In this document: positions 10,920-26,268 of the stretch, in pieces
Position numbering within the stretch: position 1 is the first letter of the stretch
How the letters are laid out: each line of letters starts with the position of its first letter
Assembly: GCF_051020765.1 (NCBI RefSeq)
Contig: NC_134948.1
Span: 1,914,501-1,978,500, forward strand
DNA length: 64,000 nt
Origin: Lasioglossum baleicum
Lineage: Eukaryota > Arthropoda > Insecta > Hymenoptera > Halictidae
Reading direction: 5' to 3'
Notes under the pieces: model-generated
Seen by the model: only the letters and a program-made list of their open reading frames with translations
Databases searched by the model: none
Told to the model about the DNA's origin: nothing
Translations under genes and position numbers: made by a program

Positions 10920-13900
10920 CTGAAAACCAAAACATTCAGTTAAAACGTTGCTCACAAGGTCCGCGGAAAGAACTTTTCGGTTTACATCTATTAAGGGGAT
11001 CTTTTCCAACAGACGACGCTCGCGCGTGAACTCTCACACACCGCTAGGGTGCGCTCACACACCGCCAGACCACGTATACGTACGCGAGGATTGCAAGGGT
11101 CCGGGATTCCACTTCTGATTTCTCGATAACGCAAAGACGGGGTTTTTTAGTAGTCAAAATCGCTAGACGAAAGATCAATCTTGGCCGCTGTTTGCCTCAA
11201 AAGTCCTTCTTTTACTCTCCGACAGGCAACATGCAGCCGAATATTGCAAAACTATTGCTCGGAAACGTAAAAGAAGGACTTCTGAGGCAAACAGCGCCCT
11301 AGATTGATCTTTCATCCAGCGATTTTGACTACTAAAAAACCCCGTCTTTGCATTATCGAGAAATCAGAAGTGGAATCTCGGACACTTGCAATCCTCGCGT
11401 ACGTATACGTGGTATAGCGGTGTGTGAGAGTTCACGAGCGTGCGTCGTCTGTTGGAAAAGACCCTCTTAAGTCATTATTAGGTTGTCGCAAAAGTTTCTT
11501 TCGGAATGTGTTCCTTTAATGTTGCTAAACAGATACAAACAATGCGATAACCTTTACGTTAATGTTCTAGTACTTCCTAACATGAATTTGCATCGTGTGC
11601 ACGAATCGAAAACGAAAGAAACTTTTGGGACAGCCTAATAAAATGCGCTAGTCACGATTTTGATATTTACGAATTTTTTTCAGAAAGAACTACGCGGGGG
11701 ATCTTCTCGAAATTTTTAGGTTAATTTGGGAACACATTCGAGGAACGTGTACTAATTTTTTCATTGACCAGTACGCAGTAGAAGTGGAGATACGAATTCT
11801 TGAAACAGAACCGATGTCTCTTTTGACCAAACTCGCGTGCAGGGATCAGCGTTTCCAAGCAAACAGTACACAGTAGAGTTTCCTTTCAGCGGACGTGAAC
11901 GATCAGGTCACATTCTGAAGGATAAGTTCGCGCGACTAATTAGCCAAGCGCAGTCTTCCAGGAATCCAGGTGTGTCCCCGGAATGAAGTTGCCGGCCAAT
12001 TTACCTCTCAGTTAATCAAATTACCAGTTTCGATGTCAGATCGGCGAGAGCTTGGTCTTCAAAGCAGAATTCTTGCTATACCGAGAGTCGAATAAGTTTG
12101 TGCTTTGGTCAGGGAATTAATTAGAGGAGCTAGTTAGGGTACGAGAGGCATGCAGGGGCGTTAGAAGTCCCCGATGATCGGTGGGGGTGTCAACAATGCT
12201 TACCGTACGATGTGAGGTTGACCTGCCACGATACTAGATGACGGTGGGAAGGTCTCGGACAGGAAGCAAGATGACCCGTCACAGAGAGTTCACGACTTCC
12301 TGTCGCCGCGGCTGATGCACTGTAAACGAGACAGTAACGACCGACGTCTGTGCTCGCGACCAAGTAAGCTGTGTCGTTCTCGATCCAGGTTCCGTGGCAC
12401 CAGTACTCTGGAAATTATGCGAACGTTCAGTTTACACACCCAGTCGCGGACACTTTCGCGAAACGAGACGAAGCATTTTATTATTTTGTTTGCCGTCTCC
12501 GGTTGTAAAGCTGTCCGAAACGCGACTGGCCGGCGATAAATCAACGGGGTTACGCCGCCAGATTATTTGGATGTACTAGTTTGGGGGATTCAGACCGGCG
12601 CACAGTGGAATCTAGCTGGACAAAAATCAAAAATCACATTTTCGCGGAAGAGTGCGAAACATGGAACTTCTTTGTAATGAAACGGTTGGTAAGAGTCAAT
12701 GATCATTTACTCGAAGAGGTGTTATAATGATTTCTCCTCTATTAAAATCATTAAGGGAAGAAACAACATTCAATTTATGTTCTATTTCTTGCAATCGATC
12801 CAGACAATCTTTATTTTGCATAAAGATCCGCAGTCTAATGATCATATTAATTTTTTAAATGTCACTAAGCATTTTTTATTACATATTGTTGTAGCTATTG
12901 TTAAGACGAATCCAATGACCTACTTAACTACGGCTTAAGTCTTAAAATAATGCTGGAACAATTTTGTCCAGCTAGATTCGCGATCGGCTGTGCACTGTGC
13001 AACCATGAAACCAGCGAATTCCTGTAAAAAAATCTGCGCCCGAGGTCGCGATATTTTCTTTTCGGTGTAGCCGGTATTAAAGTTTTAGCTAACTATGTTT
13101 CTTGATAACTCGTCGAAAGAAAGTTCGGATGATAAGCGCGAAGCACCGAGATACGAGTCCGCGGGACGAACTTTTCGGTTTACATTTATCAAGTCATCTG
13201 AGCAGTGCTTATTAAAATACGCTAACGCGCCACACCGGAGAGAGACTGTTCCCGTAATATTTAAACACCAGACACGAATTTCAACAGTCGCAATTTTTCA
13301 TTTAAATACGTTCAACCGGCTCGACCGTTGCTCTCCAGTCGCTGAAACATTTATTCCCGACTGATGCTAATTTTTTAATGTGCTCCAGTCCGGCCAGCGG
13401 CCGAGTGTTTTCGAGTTTCGCGCGGCGAACGCGAATTTAAAAACCGCTTTCCACCCGGCACGTTCAGCTCCACGAGATATGTAATTCATGTTTTCAACTT
13501 TACCCGGTTTCTGCGCTTTATTTCGAGAAACCTGTGCGAACATCTTTCGCGGGCAAACGTAAGAATCAAAATCCATGCTCCCAGAAATACAAGTTTTGTT
13601 TTCGATCAATTTAGTTTTCAAGAGAAAATCATATTTTCAACTTTAACCTTTTTTCGCGAGGAAATTGCGGCAGCTACGGAAATGTTTTTGACTGAAAATG
13701 ATTTTTTAAACTCTCCTGAAAGAGAATATATTTTTGTATAACATAATCTCCATTAGAACGAGTTTAAATTGTTTTACGAGGTACCTGACAGTGCTCGGAG
13801 TCGAGCATCAAATTTCATTTTTTCCATGGAAGACGAAGTTCGTATTTAAACTGTTCGTTACGGTTTCTTTGTGAAAAATGTTTGCAGCATCGCGTGGTAT

Positions 13901-16900
13901 TTTTCGATTTTCTTTCGGATTCAAGTATCCCGACGAATTACGGAAATCTAGGCTAGGATTACGTCACGGGATAACGTGACCCGATTATCGAGAATCGAAG
14001 GGCAAAAGTACAATTTCCGAGTAGTTTATCGGACCCGGGGAAAAAATTCCGGGAGGACGTTTATCGTGCTAACGAAAGCGGTGAATGGGTAATCATCTAT
14101 GCAACGATTTTAAGTGTTCGATTTCGCCTTGAGAGTCGTTTCACGACCGAGTTACAGCGCGCCCGGGGAGGAACAAAGCGGGGAAAAAAGGAGTAGAACG
14201 AGGAGGACGACGAGGACGACGACGACGACGGTCGGGAGCAATTGGAGCGAGTGCCGTAAAGAAGAAATTGCATAACGTTTATGAAAGGGAATTAAGTTAT
14301 TGTCCCCCGTAAGTTAACAATTTTTAATTGCGAAGCGTAATTACGAGCGCGGCTCCCTCTCCTTTTTACATTTGACGAATGGTTACATCGTTGAGATTAC
14401 ATCGGGACCGGTGTTTTTCGTCTCGTCCGGACTCTTAAAAAGTATTTTAATTATTCCATAAGAAATCGCGCTTTCTCTCGATAAGAATCTCCCCTGGCGA
14501 TTAACTTCTTCGTCGCTCGGATCCACTCGAAATAATCCTTGAAAAACGGCCCACCCCCGTAGACACACACACTCTCTCTCGGTTCTTACGGCGGGAGAGA
14601 GGAAGCGGAGTGAAAAAGCTCCGACTACGTTTCGAGTAAGGCGCGAACGGGAACGAAATAAACGAAAGCCGTAAATCGCTTCGACACGTCGATATCTGGC
14701 GTGTTGTCTCGGCTCGATACCCTATCGAGGCTGCAAGATAGAAAGATGAGAATTTACAACGCGACAGACCTGCCTCCCACTTTCTCTCTCTCTCTCTCTC
14801 TCTCTGGCTCTTCCGCTCTATCAGAACGGAAATAAACAACAAAAATTGGTCGGAGCGGCAGGCGAGTATAGTTTCAGCGAAATATGTTTCGCACGTGGAA
14901 AAGCGGGGCGACCAGCGCAGCGACCCACGGCTTGGAAAGCTTGCTCGATAAATCTGACATAATGAAAGCAATAGCGCAATTGAAATGCGCTTGCCTTTTA
15001 TTCACTCGCTTCCGGAGATGTCGTTCGAGTTCCTGCCTCGTAAATATCGTATTCCGCAGCCTGTTCCTCCAAGGAACAGAATTGGAGTGCACTGATGGTC
15101 ATAAAAGCTGCCACCCTGCTCCGGTTACTTCTGACCCTTGGCATATAGGGGTGCGCGGGGACCAGACCAACCCCTATCGAGACCGTCCCTGCGCCTCCGG
15201 TCTCTTTTCATCAAAAACAAATCGCGATTGTTGACACGCTGACGAGTTTTCGGGTTTTTCGATCCTGGTGGCACTTTTTTGTACCGTAAAATGCCGGGGA
15301 AAAATCGTACAGCAATTTTTTAGGGGTCGTTTGAGAGCGCAGACTTTGCTCTTTACGCGCAGCGTGGGTACAGTCGCGAGAAAAATTTTTTTATCTGCTC
15401 AGAGTCGTTTCGGTTCCGAAAATTTTGAAAATTGCTACTTTCACTTTCCACCCCGCTGTGAAGTGGGAAAATGTCCTCGCGTAAAATTAACTTGATGGCA
15501 TCGAAAGCGTAGATTTCAAGCTTTGAAACGAGCCAAGATTCATTGCCGTACGATTAGTTTTTACGAAGTTACACTAACTTGAACTTCGATGATGCACTGA
15601 AGGTGGTTGCCGTAGTCAAATCGCACATTGTCGGTGCTATACTTGAGAATTAATTTGAAGAGAACGATTCAACCTAGCGATTTGAAATTTTACATATGTA
15701 TTTACACATGTTTGATGCAGCATCACAAATTTTTATAGGCCACTCGATGAACAATTGTGGGAGCTACGAACTAATTAGTGCCTTGAGCCAGATGATCCTC
15801 ACGGTGTAGATTCCGTCGTGACGGGTCCACGGCGTGTGTCGCGATACGAGGTGGAAAATTCGAATCGGGCAGATCTTATCAAATAATTACGTCAGCTCGG
15901 AAAGAAGAGCCGGCGAGGCTACATTCGGCAGGATTCTAATCCGGGCGTAGACAAACACCGGGCCGGGAACTGGATGTGATTAACGATCACGGCTGGGAAG
16001 CCGGCTCGAGACGTTTCGAGATGTTCTCGGTCTAGCAGCCGGAGCTAAGATCGCTGTTTGTACGAAGTCTTAATGACCAATTCGCGTTCTCCTCGCCGAC
16101 AGAAGGGAGAAGCCTTGCCCGGAACGCAATCCCCTTGTCGACAGCCGTAAGACACGAGGCTCGAGCACCTAAATCCTCGGTTATGTCAACGCTCCTCTCC
16201 GCTAAAATAATTCCGGATACGAAACGCCTAACCCAGCCGGGGAGATCCACTCGTGTTTTTGTGGATTACGAGTCGCGCGATACGGCTGATGCCCCGGCAT
16301 CGTTCTCTCCGACTGGTGTACATCCCCGATCTCCGGCATCCCTGATCTCTCGACCCGCCTTGCGAATCCAACTCCAGTGAAATTTCCTTTCCCTTAGATA
16401 GATTGATTTTTTGCCCATGGCTCGCAACCCGGCCGCCCTAAGTGCTCTCGATTAATTCCGCCATTCCACGGTTGCCGATGAAAATTTCCCTTTCATTGTA
16501 CGAATGTGCCGCGAAGGTCTGCCACACTCGCAAATGTTTTAGCGAAATGAAACTCCAATGAAGCACAATTTCTAATAAAATGTCTCATAAAAATTTCTGT
16601 TGTCGCATCGAACAAATAGAGCAGATCCGCGGTGCTCGAATAGTCGGAGGGCAGGTATTCCGGAAGTGAGATCACACCTGGACGGCAGGAGGACTGATCC
16701 GTCCTTGAAATGAAATTCTAATGAAGCTCAATTTCTAGTGAAACGTCTTATTTTCTGTTGTCGCATCGAACGAATAGCAGATCCGAGGTGCTCGAATAGT
16801 CGGAGAGCAGGTATTCCGGAAGTGAGATCACACCTGGACGGCGGAAGGACTGATCCAGTCGTCGGCCGACTCGGTAGTTTCCGAAGAAAGCGGAACAAGA

Positions 16901-19900
16901 GGACTTTGCAGTTATCCGGCTGCGAGCATATTCGCGAAGGCCTTTGCACGCGCCATAAACACGTACAACCGAATAAAGCTACAAACTTTGCACATAAGCA
17001 AGCAGGGAACCACGACAACCGTCACGCCGCTGACTCCCCGCAAACTAACTATCGCCACTTGCGATAACTTTCCTGGCAAGAGGAGAGAGAGAGGGTGAAG
17101 GTAAATGGGGAGCGAGAGACGCGTCCCTCGATGGGAGGATAACTCGACCTGGTGCGGGTAATCCGATAAGATGTTCCTGCCGGAGGTGCTCCACCCTCCA
17201 AGGATTCACTCGGCACCCTGTCTGATTCCGTCTGCACGCGGCCGATCCAACCGGTGCGACGAGGATAGTGCGAAAAATTTGTTCGCGACACGTGAACCGT
17301 CTTTTCCTAGTTTCGAACGGGTAACGCGTCGAAGAACTGGCATCAGAGGACCATCTGCCAGGTTTACTAGTGGTCAGAATCACGTCCGAGTCGACCATTC
17401 AAAGATTTATCGGGCTGATTCGATAATTTGAGCATGTTTGAGAAAGTTCGACGAGGTTTGAAGAACTGCCGTTGACACCGGCGGTGTCAGTGACAGGCTC
17501 CCATTGTCTGAAACTAAACAGGGAGGGCATATCCGTTTGGGCATGACAGTGAGGCGGATGAACTTGACGACGGTTCGCACATCCGTCATACGTCGGAACC
17601 CACGTTTCGAAGTTTATCAGCGTTCTTGGGCGGCCCCTCGTCAGCTCGTTCAACGTCCGGCATTTTTTATGCTCGCGATTTACCAGAAAGGAAGCGAGGA
17701 AAGAGATTAATCGTTCGCTACATTGTAATATTTCTAGTTCGCCCGTAATCAACACCTGGCTCATCTGCGGGTGATCAATCTCTTAATATGGACAGAGCTG
17801 ATCGAAGTTCGAATGGGTTATTCGAGCAACGTTCTCCTCGACGACTTCGAAACCATTTGCAACCGGGTCATTCCATGCCAAATCGATCACTTTTTGCCGG
17901 CACCATCGTCGATTTTGTTCTAATGTCAGAATGATGACTTAAACTCCCCCTAATTTCGCATGGACTACAACATATTTCATTTAGAACAAAATCGACGATG
18001 GTGCCTGCAAGAAGTGATCGATTTGGCATGGAATGACCCAACCGTGTACAAGAAACGGAGAGACACTCACCTGAGGGCGCCTCGTCGCTGCACGACGTGG
18101 CGAACTCCATACGGTCCGGTGTCTTGCAACCGATTTCCAATCGGCGAACACTGCCGTAACGACATCGAGCCGGGTAAGGTGTCGATGTCACCGTGCCGTC
18201 CTGAACCTCGGCCGCGTTCGCCATGTTCGGATCGCCGTCCACGCCCAATAAGTCCTCCGAGTTGTCGCTCGTGTGCGAATGCAGCACCGACACTATCTCG
18301 TAGCGACCCAGGTTCGGACACTGCCTGGTCGTCGGCTCTGACGCTGGAAAGAGCAGATGCAATTAGTCACCTACACCGCGCGGCCAACCTTTTCCGCTGC
18401 AAATAAAGAAAACGCCGCGGATGTAACAGTGTTCACGAAATCTCGGATGCAGCGCGAAGAACGGGGAATATTTGATTGAGAATTTGAAGAAGTGCTCCCG
18501 CCGGCTTGCAAACATCGGCAAACACCGGCAGACAATCTCGGGCAGGGAAGACGGTCGCGCAGCAGAGACGTCGGAAGCGCGATTTGAATGGCGTCGTGAT
18601 AAATTCCAAGCCGGTCGGAACGACGCTCTGTCTTCGTCGCTGTTATGGAATCGATGTAATCGGCTTAAACAGAAACTGTTGGGACGGTTGCCGGGGTCTA
18701 TAGAGCCGAGAGTTTACGACAGATTCGGCATATGATCCTTTACGCGATCGTAAAGGAGCTCCACGCGAATCGATTGTTAAATTCTGACATTTGCAACTTC
18801 CTCTTTGTGCTCCGCGCCGTTTCCCGTTTCACTGTGTTTCGCCGATGTTGCCCCACCCTTCCACCACCCCTCCCCCCCTCGACGTTTCCGTTTCTAGCCA
18901 GACGGCGCTTCCAGCAAACTCTCTCTCTCTCTTTCTCTGTCTCTCTCACTCGCGCGCGCAGCGAGTTCCTGGAACACGGATTTTCTTAACTGATGGCGGA
19001 GCAAACACCCCCACAGGCAACTCGCGCAGATCCTGCCTCCTCTCCATTCACCATGCGCCCGAAAACGAAACGAACTTATTGTCCCGGTCGCAACAGTTCA
19101 AATAATGAATAACTTATGGGAGCCCGGCTATCGGATCGGAAGCGATTAAATGATTTCACGTATAAATTGTTAAAAAGCATTTCATGGCCATTAGTATAAT
19201 CAATAACCGGATGCAATATTTAACGAGCGAAAAAGTCGACGTCCGCCAAATGGAACGCTGCCAGTAATCCCAGGGCGAACGGACGGAATCGAAACAAGAG
19301 ACAGCCGTCGGACCGGCACAATTGGTTTCGGGAACGCGATTCCGGAGGCACATTGATGTTTCCCGAGAATCAAATTGCACCCAAGACGCAGTAGCCCCGG
19401 TCCAAAAAAATCGAATCCGTTTCACTTACGTTGGTCAATCGAGGGGATTTGTCGACGAGATTATCCGGGCGCATTCAAACACTCTCAAACACGTCCAAAT
19501 CGAGGAAACTGTTCGTCCTTTCGCCGCAAAATTTTACACACGTTTCGCTTAAGGGTCGATAAGGATCCCGTGAAATGATCAAAGTCGCGCGACGATTCCT
19601 TCCGTTCGAATTACATTTTAGGTAGGTGAAACTTGAAGCAGTAAAAACATTTTAAAAATGTAACAATATTGAGACGTCATTTACCAATCGATTAACCCTT
19701 TGCACTCGAATGGCGTGTCTAAGGCGCCACTAAAAATTGCCATTTCATTATTCAAAACAGTTTTAACATTATTAAGTTTGTCTGTATTCTATAAATTGTA
19801 AAAAGCTCAACTTTTATATAAGAAAACAGGTTTAATTTGATGTGCACAATGTAAAAAAGATTACACAGAACAAAAATTATCCGAGTTTAAACAAATATCT

Positions 19901-22900
19901 CGATTTTGGAATTCAAATTGCTTCGAGTGCAAAGGGTTGAAAAAATTATATTTCCACAAGAAATAAATCTCCATTTAGCTTAATTTCCATGTAAGCGATG
20001 TATAAACATTTTAGCGACGATTCCTTCCGTTCGAATTACATTTTAGGTAGGTGAAACTTGAAGCAGTAAAAACACTCAAAAAATGTAAAAATATCGAGAC
20101 GTCATTTGCCAATCGATTAAAATTATATTTCCACAAGAAATAAATCTTCATTTAGCTTAATTCCCATGCAAACGATTTGTAAACATTTTATTTCGCATAA
20201 GGATCCGCTGTCTACTTATGGGGCACGGTCCCCCGTTTCAGACAGATCCAGTACACACCGTGGAATTTCATTAGCTGTCGCGGGGTTTGCATTGCTCGGC
20301 AAACTCGGCTCGGCGTGTTCCGCGGGAATCTTACGGCCCCTTAAATTATTTCCAGTTCCAAAATGAGGGAGCCACCGTTCTCTCGTTCACATGCCTACAC
20401 GTTTAGGTTCGCCGTCGAACGAACGATTCATGGGAGGGCGTTTAAAACACCGTTCGCTGCTGAACCGACGCGGTAAGGGTAGGGGAAGGTGCCGTGTAAA
20501 CAGGTCGGACGACTCACGCCCGGCGAAGTGTTTATAAATGATCGTAATTGACTTACTAATGTACGTCGTGTACGGCCTCGAGTGGGAGTTGAACGTACTC
20601 GAGTTGCACACGTAGTCAGGTTGTTGGCTCCATTCCGACAGCTGCATCTCTATTACGTGCTCGTCCCTTCGGTGCAGCATCAGGCACACGTAGCCATTAT
20701 TGCTGAAAAAGAAGCGGCGGCTCTCGTTACACGACGGCCATAATTACATCAGCGGCGAAATGAACCTTCGACGGGAAACATCTTTGCACAGTGACTGACA
20801 CTCTGCCTGATCCCCCGCACGGAATCAGGTTAAAAGCTATCCTTTCGTACTGGGAAGCTCAATTTCGAACATTTTTATTCGAAATTTATTAAACTGCGTA
20901 TCCCTATGCAAAATAAGAATGGCCTGCTTCGATTGCAAGATATAGAAACTAAATTGAGGAGGAGAAATCGTATATTGACATCCTCAATTTTTTAAATTTT
21001 TCAACAATTTTGAACTTCATCTTCTCAATTTTGCTATAAATGCATAAAAATCCGCGGTCGATTTATAATTGTTACAAAAATTCCCTGTGGATGCCAAAGA
21101 ATCTTAATGTTGCCAGAATGATATACAATGATTTCTTGATTCTTTCTAAAATTGATATTCAAGAATAAATATGAATTAAATATAAAAGAGCCATCACCCT
21201 GTCTTTGCCAGTTGAATTTTATCTTTTTAATTGTTTCGTACCTGGAGTTTTTATGGTGTTTTACGAGACGGTCAAACGGCCGTAGAATCCCGTGTTTGGC
21301 GAGGCAAATAACGCACGCTCCGGCTATTAGGGATGATTTAGAGGGTAGGAGGGGAGTGAAACACTCATTAAGACGTCGCAGAAAATTAATCCATCGATAC
21401 GAATAAAACCGGCATCTATTCTATTTCCGACGATCCCCTCATAACGAGCCAACTTTTTTCAAAATGGCTGCTGGACTTACGCCTTTATTACAGGAGTATT
21501 TATTATACCGTGACGCGTAATATGCCCTCTCTCTCTCTCGCGGCTTAAGGGCTCCATTATTCTCTCGTTCGTCCAAATTGCTCATCTCCGTCGCGATAAA
21601 CGACAAAGATACAAATTTCTCTAGTCACTCGAAATCCCTATGCGTATTAAAATAATACACTTGCGCCGCTACATTGCTAAAATATTATTCCACCATTTGT
21701 TTTAATCATTTTACAAGGAAACATGCAGTAAGGAGCATAACTGATTCCACACACTTTAAATCAGAATAACTTTTATATAAATAGACCAAACGACTTCAAT
21801 TTCTCTGTAACGCTAGAAGAATTTGTTTAGTAAATGACGTCTAATAAATAAGTTGAAGAAATGCATTCGGTCGGAATTGTGAGAAACAATACTAAAAAAT
21901 TGCTTTTTACAACTTTTTTAGCTGGCATGAACCGACCACTTGATCTGATATTGTTTGTTGCAGAAAAATGGAATTTGGTGGCTTAAATTCGACCGGAAAT
22001 TGTTAAAAAATAAATAAATACAGCGTCAGTAGAGTTATCAGTAAAATGTAGATAAAAATGAAGATTTCGGGTGGGCGAAATAAGAGAGGAAATCGCTTCG
22101 GTTCATAGATCGGCTAGTCAACCGATACAAAGAGGAAGGGATCAGCGGAGCCACCAGCCCCTAGACGAACGTAAACACACGTCGCTCGCACACATTTCAA
22201 CGAGCGTTATGAACTCGCGTACACGTGCGGCCTCGGAGTGCCCGGATTCGTCGTAAAAGCGACCGAGTCGTAAAAGGATTACGTTAAAGTTAACGCGCAG
22301 CCGTTAAGAAACGTCCTGATAAAATAAAATCTTAATCCTACCCCGGCCACGGAAGCGACCGGGAGATTTAAGGTCCTTTACCCTTGTTTTCTTCCCCCCG
22401 GTCTGGCCAACATCGACCCTTTCCCCTTTCCGTTCCTTTCTTTCCCTCTTTGTTGGCCGCCGCCAGCTTTTACGGCTTACCGGCTCGATTATTAGACGTG
22501 TCTCGTTTTCATAAAAACTCACTTCCCCCAACCCATAACATTCACCGCACTTGACGATCTTTCAGAGGTCTATCGAGAGGTTATATCCGGTCGATTATCG
22601 ATCTTTTCCTGAGAGGAGAGACGCGCGGGTCTCCATTAAGTTGACCACATCAATTTTTAATCGGCACATCAACTTCGCCGTAAATAGACAAAAAAGTAGA
22701 TCAATCCAGTCAGTCTACCAAAAAGAGGTTCCAGAGAAAAAATTACAGTTTGTTGAAAAATGATTTTGTCAAGTCGAAAATTTTTGTACACGTTCCTGAA
22801 AGTGTTGTCCAAGTGTGGTAAAATTTGTATAAATCTACATTCGCCCGTTTAATTATTAAAAATCCCTGAGTGAACCCAAGTTCGTCTATCCAAAATCCGA

Positions 22901-25900
22901 GGCTTCACGATAATTACCATGATTGAAAAATGAATATTTCGTGTCGAAAATTTTTATACAGCTTTCTCTATACATCATTGAAACACAGTGAAATTTCTAA
23001 AAATTAACGTCCTTCCGTTCGTTTCTAAAAAATTCGTACCGCGACTGTCTCCGAGCCGAACAAACAAGTACAATCACTCAGGTTGTAATTTTGGTAAAAC
23101 GCCCGAGAGAAATTTTATTTCGCTTGTCCGACGGCTCGGTGCAAGGGTGTGAAATCGGGTAAATTGATCAGAAGTCAAGTTGTATGGGATCTTCGACAGA
23201 GAGAGAGAGAGAAATATTCTAAATGGTGAAGAGTGAATCAACCATCGGCGGCGGCACTGGTCGAAAAGTTGGGCCGCACCAAGCTTCGCGGGAACGTCCG
23301 TCTAGATCGTAAAACGCGAGAGGATTCCCGGCGAATCGTAAAACCGTAGGAGCGAGCCGAAACACAGATTCGTGAAACAGATTCGCGGGGATGTCGCGAA
23401 TTCCCGATATTTCAGTGCTCCGACAATGCGGCGGTCGGTAAAAGTCGGCCGTTAATAAAAAATCAATCGACCGTAAGAATTTTTCGGAAACTCGTGGCCC
23501 GTTGGCGCGCGATCGCGAAAATATTCCGCGAAACGGTCGATCGATGATCCGTCGCCGTATCGATGATCCGCGGAACGCGTCCATGAGAATGTCGAGTTAT
23601 AAACCCCCGAAAATCCGGCCGCGTTTCTCCGATCGCGAGACCCCTGTTTCACGAGCCACCGGGAAGTAATACACGGGACTTTATGTCGGCTTTCATGGCG
23701 CAGGAGATCGTAAGAAAAATACAGTTGCTCGCAAAACCGCGCGCCGTTCCCGGCAACAAACTGTGCACAGTTGACGGAAGCTTGAATAAAATAAGCTGGC
23801 GGAAACGTAATCGGTGTCCCACGGCTATTCAAATCTTGCTGTCGATCAAACTTAAAATGAATTTGAGTTGTTTCGACGCCGTTTGTTGTAAGTGAAAGAA
23901 AAAGACTATGTACTCGGTGACGTCACCTGGATCAAACGAGGTCCAACGTGATCAAAGCTGAGGCCTAACGATGCACACTTCCGGCGCTCTCCATTTGAAG
24001 GTTTAGTTGGGGTGCAGATGACCTAAAAACTCGTCTAAGCCGCCTCGATTTTGGATTGCTTTGGCAGAGCGGAGGGGGTGCGGACGAAACAGGGCGCGAT
24101 GACGGAAGAAAAGCCAATTTAATTAATTGAGTTGCTGCAGTAGTCATTTACATTTGGCTTTCTGGAGTGTACCCAGCGAAGGCTCGAACGGAGTTAGCAC
24201 TCCCGGGGGCGCGATGCTGGCTTCTTACGGGTTTGTGTACATTTCCAACCCTCTCCTCCCCCCCCTCTCTCTCTCTCTCTTGAGGTAGCACAAATGTAAC
24301 CGGTATAATCCCATTCTCGCCACCTTTTCGCTATTCCGCTGCAGCCCTGAAGGGATACCTGCTGCGAAGACCCTATCGATTTAAAGAGCAAACACCGGTC
24401 GTTGCAAAAATTCCAACTGGAAACATTTTCTTCCCAGGTCTCGCAACAGTGTTCCAGCACTTCCTCGCGTCCGAAAGTATTCTGATAAATAATTTGATAG
24501 CGCGAAGGCTTAAATTCGGAATTAATTAATAGAATGATTTACCGATTGATACATCCGCCTAATCTTGAAATATGAGATTTCAGGAAACGCCGAGCCGGGG
24601 ATGATTAATGACCGTTTCGATGCTATCAACGTAGCTGACGCGGGTCAGCTCAAGGATTTAACGAAGCAGAAGGACTCGGTGTTCAATGAAGCCACGAGAG
24701 GCTGCGTCGCGTCGTCGTGCCCATTTCACGAGCCCGTTCACTACAAAACACGAGAGATGCAGGGAAACCGATCGTGATTTTTCCACGAAGGCGAGCCGAG
24801 CCGAGTCTCCAATCTAATTTATGTCCGGTCGTTAGACGATTCAATGAAAGAGCCATGCTTATATGCGGTCAATTTGACAGGTGCCTTATCCACCTGAGCA
24901 CGGAGACTAGCCTCCTTTATCCCCCCCCCGTTTCTTCCAACTTCCCCCCTTCGCGGTACTTACACCGGATAGACTGTGTCCCCCTTTTCAATCATGCCAT
25001 ACTCCTCTAATCCTTTTTTACCTGCCTCTTCCACGGGTTATTCTTCCCTCGCGGCACTCATCCGTCTAGCCTCCTCCTCTCGTTCCCCTTACCCCGTCTT
25101 GTCTACTATTTATCGACCCCCTGTGATTTGGTTTATCTACGGTAACGAACTCAACCCTTTGCCCACCCACCATCCACTCGCAGCTCCTCCCGGAAGATAC
25201 TTATTGCGTTATCGGGACTACCCCAGCACATTTTCCCCACTGCTCTGCTACTTTGTTGTAGGGACGCGTCGGTTTCCTAATGGGGCAGACCTTCGAGGGT
25301 AATATCCACAAATTTGATAAAGCGGAGATGGCGGATTCAGCCCTCCGCAGAGTGGGTTTCGATTGAAGAAGCACGCGACATTTTCCGAAAGAATCATCTT
25401 TCTAATTTTGATACGGTTTCAATTGATTATATAATAATTTTTATGATTTCGACGAAGGGTTCGATCATTTCTAGAAAACCAGCAAATCTGTGCAATTAAT
25501 TAAACATGCTTTTCGACGTTTCGATCCTTGTGTTGATCATTCTGAAAGAGACATCTATAAATGTTCGAACCCTGCGCCGAAATCATCAAAATTATTATAT
25601 ATTCAATTTTCGAACGAGAAGAATTCACCGGTTTCAATTGATATCGATTCCTAAATGTCCCCCGACTACGAAAATGATGAAATTAATCGAATACAATAGA
25701 TTTTCCCTACATAATTTGGCTGTTCATTCTTAAAGTGTCCTGATAACTGTGATCAACTTCTTGCCCTGAATTTTCTTCTACATCAAAATGCACACTTTAT
25801 TGATAAGAAATCATACCTTTCATTGACAATTATGATATAAAACATATTTTTTAAAAATATTGAGAAAAATGAAAATAATCGTTAACAATTTGTATCTTTC

Positions 25901-26235
25901 ACATGCGCTATCTTTCAGGTCTCAGAAGGGCCCACTTTTTAACAAGCAAGGATCTTTTCAGTGAACCTTCCTCTGTGTAATGTGACAAAAATTATTTCCT
26001 AGTTCGAGTCATTTTTCAAGATATTATTGTCTGAAGACTACGCGCTGAATCCGTCAAATACGCAGCCTCTGAAGGTCTGACAGAACTGTGTTGAATAGAT
26101 CTTCGGTACTCGAAATGTGTTTATATTTTGCAGTAAATAAGTCAGTCTTTCATCTCTGATATTTTGACTGCGCTGAGTTTGACGAATTCTTTTCGACAGT
26201 GCATAAGTTACATTGTAACTGTTTACGCGCATCGA

Positions 26236-26268
<33 letters not shown>

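Noticed and set aside
14501..14971. 156-codon minus-strand open frame
   Set aside because: Includes an Arg-Glu run encoded by a (TC)n microsatellite; otherwise featureless.
18067..18406. Plus-strand and alternate-frame open frames over exon F
   Set aside because: They are shadows of the spliced minus-strand exon, which alone has matching splice phases and the Cys pattern.
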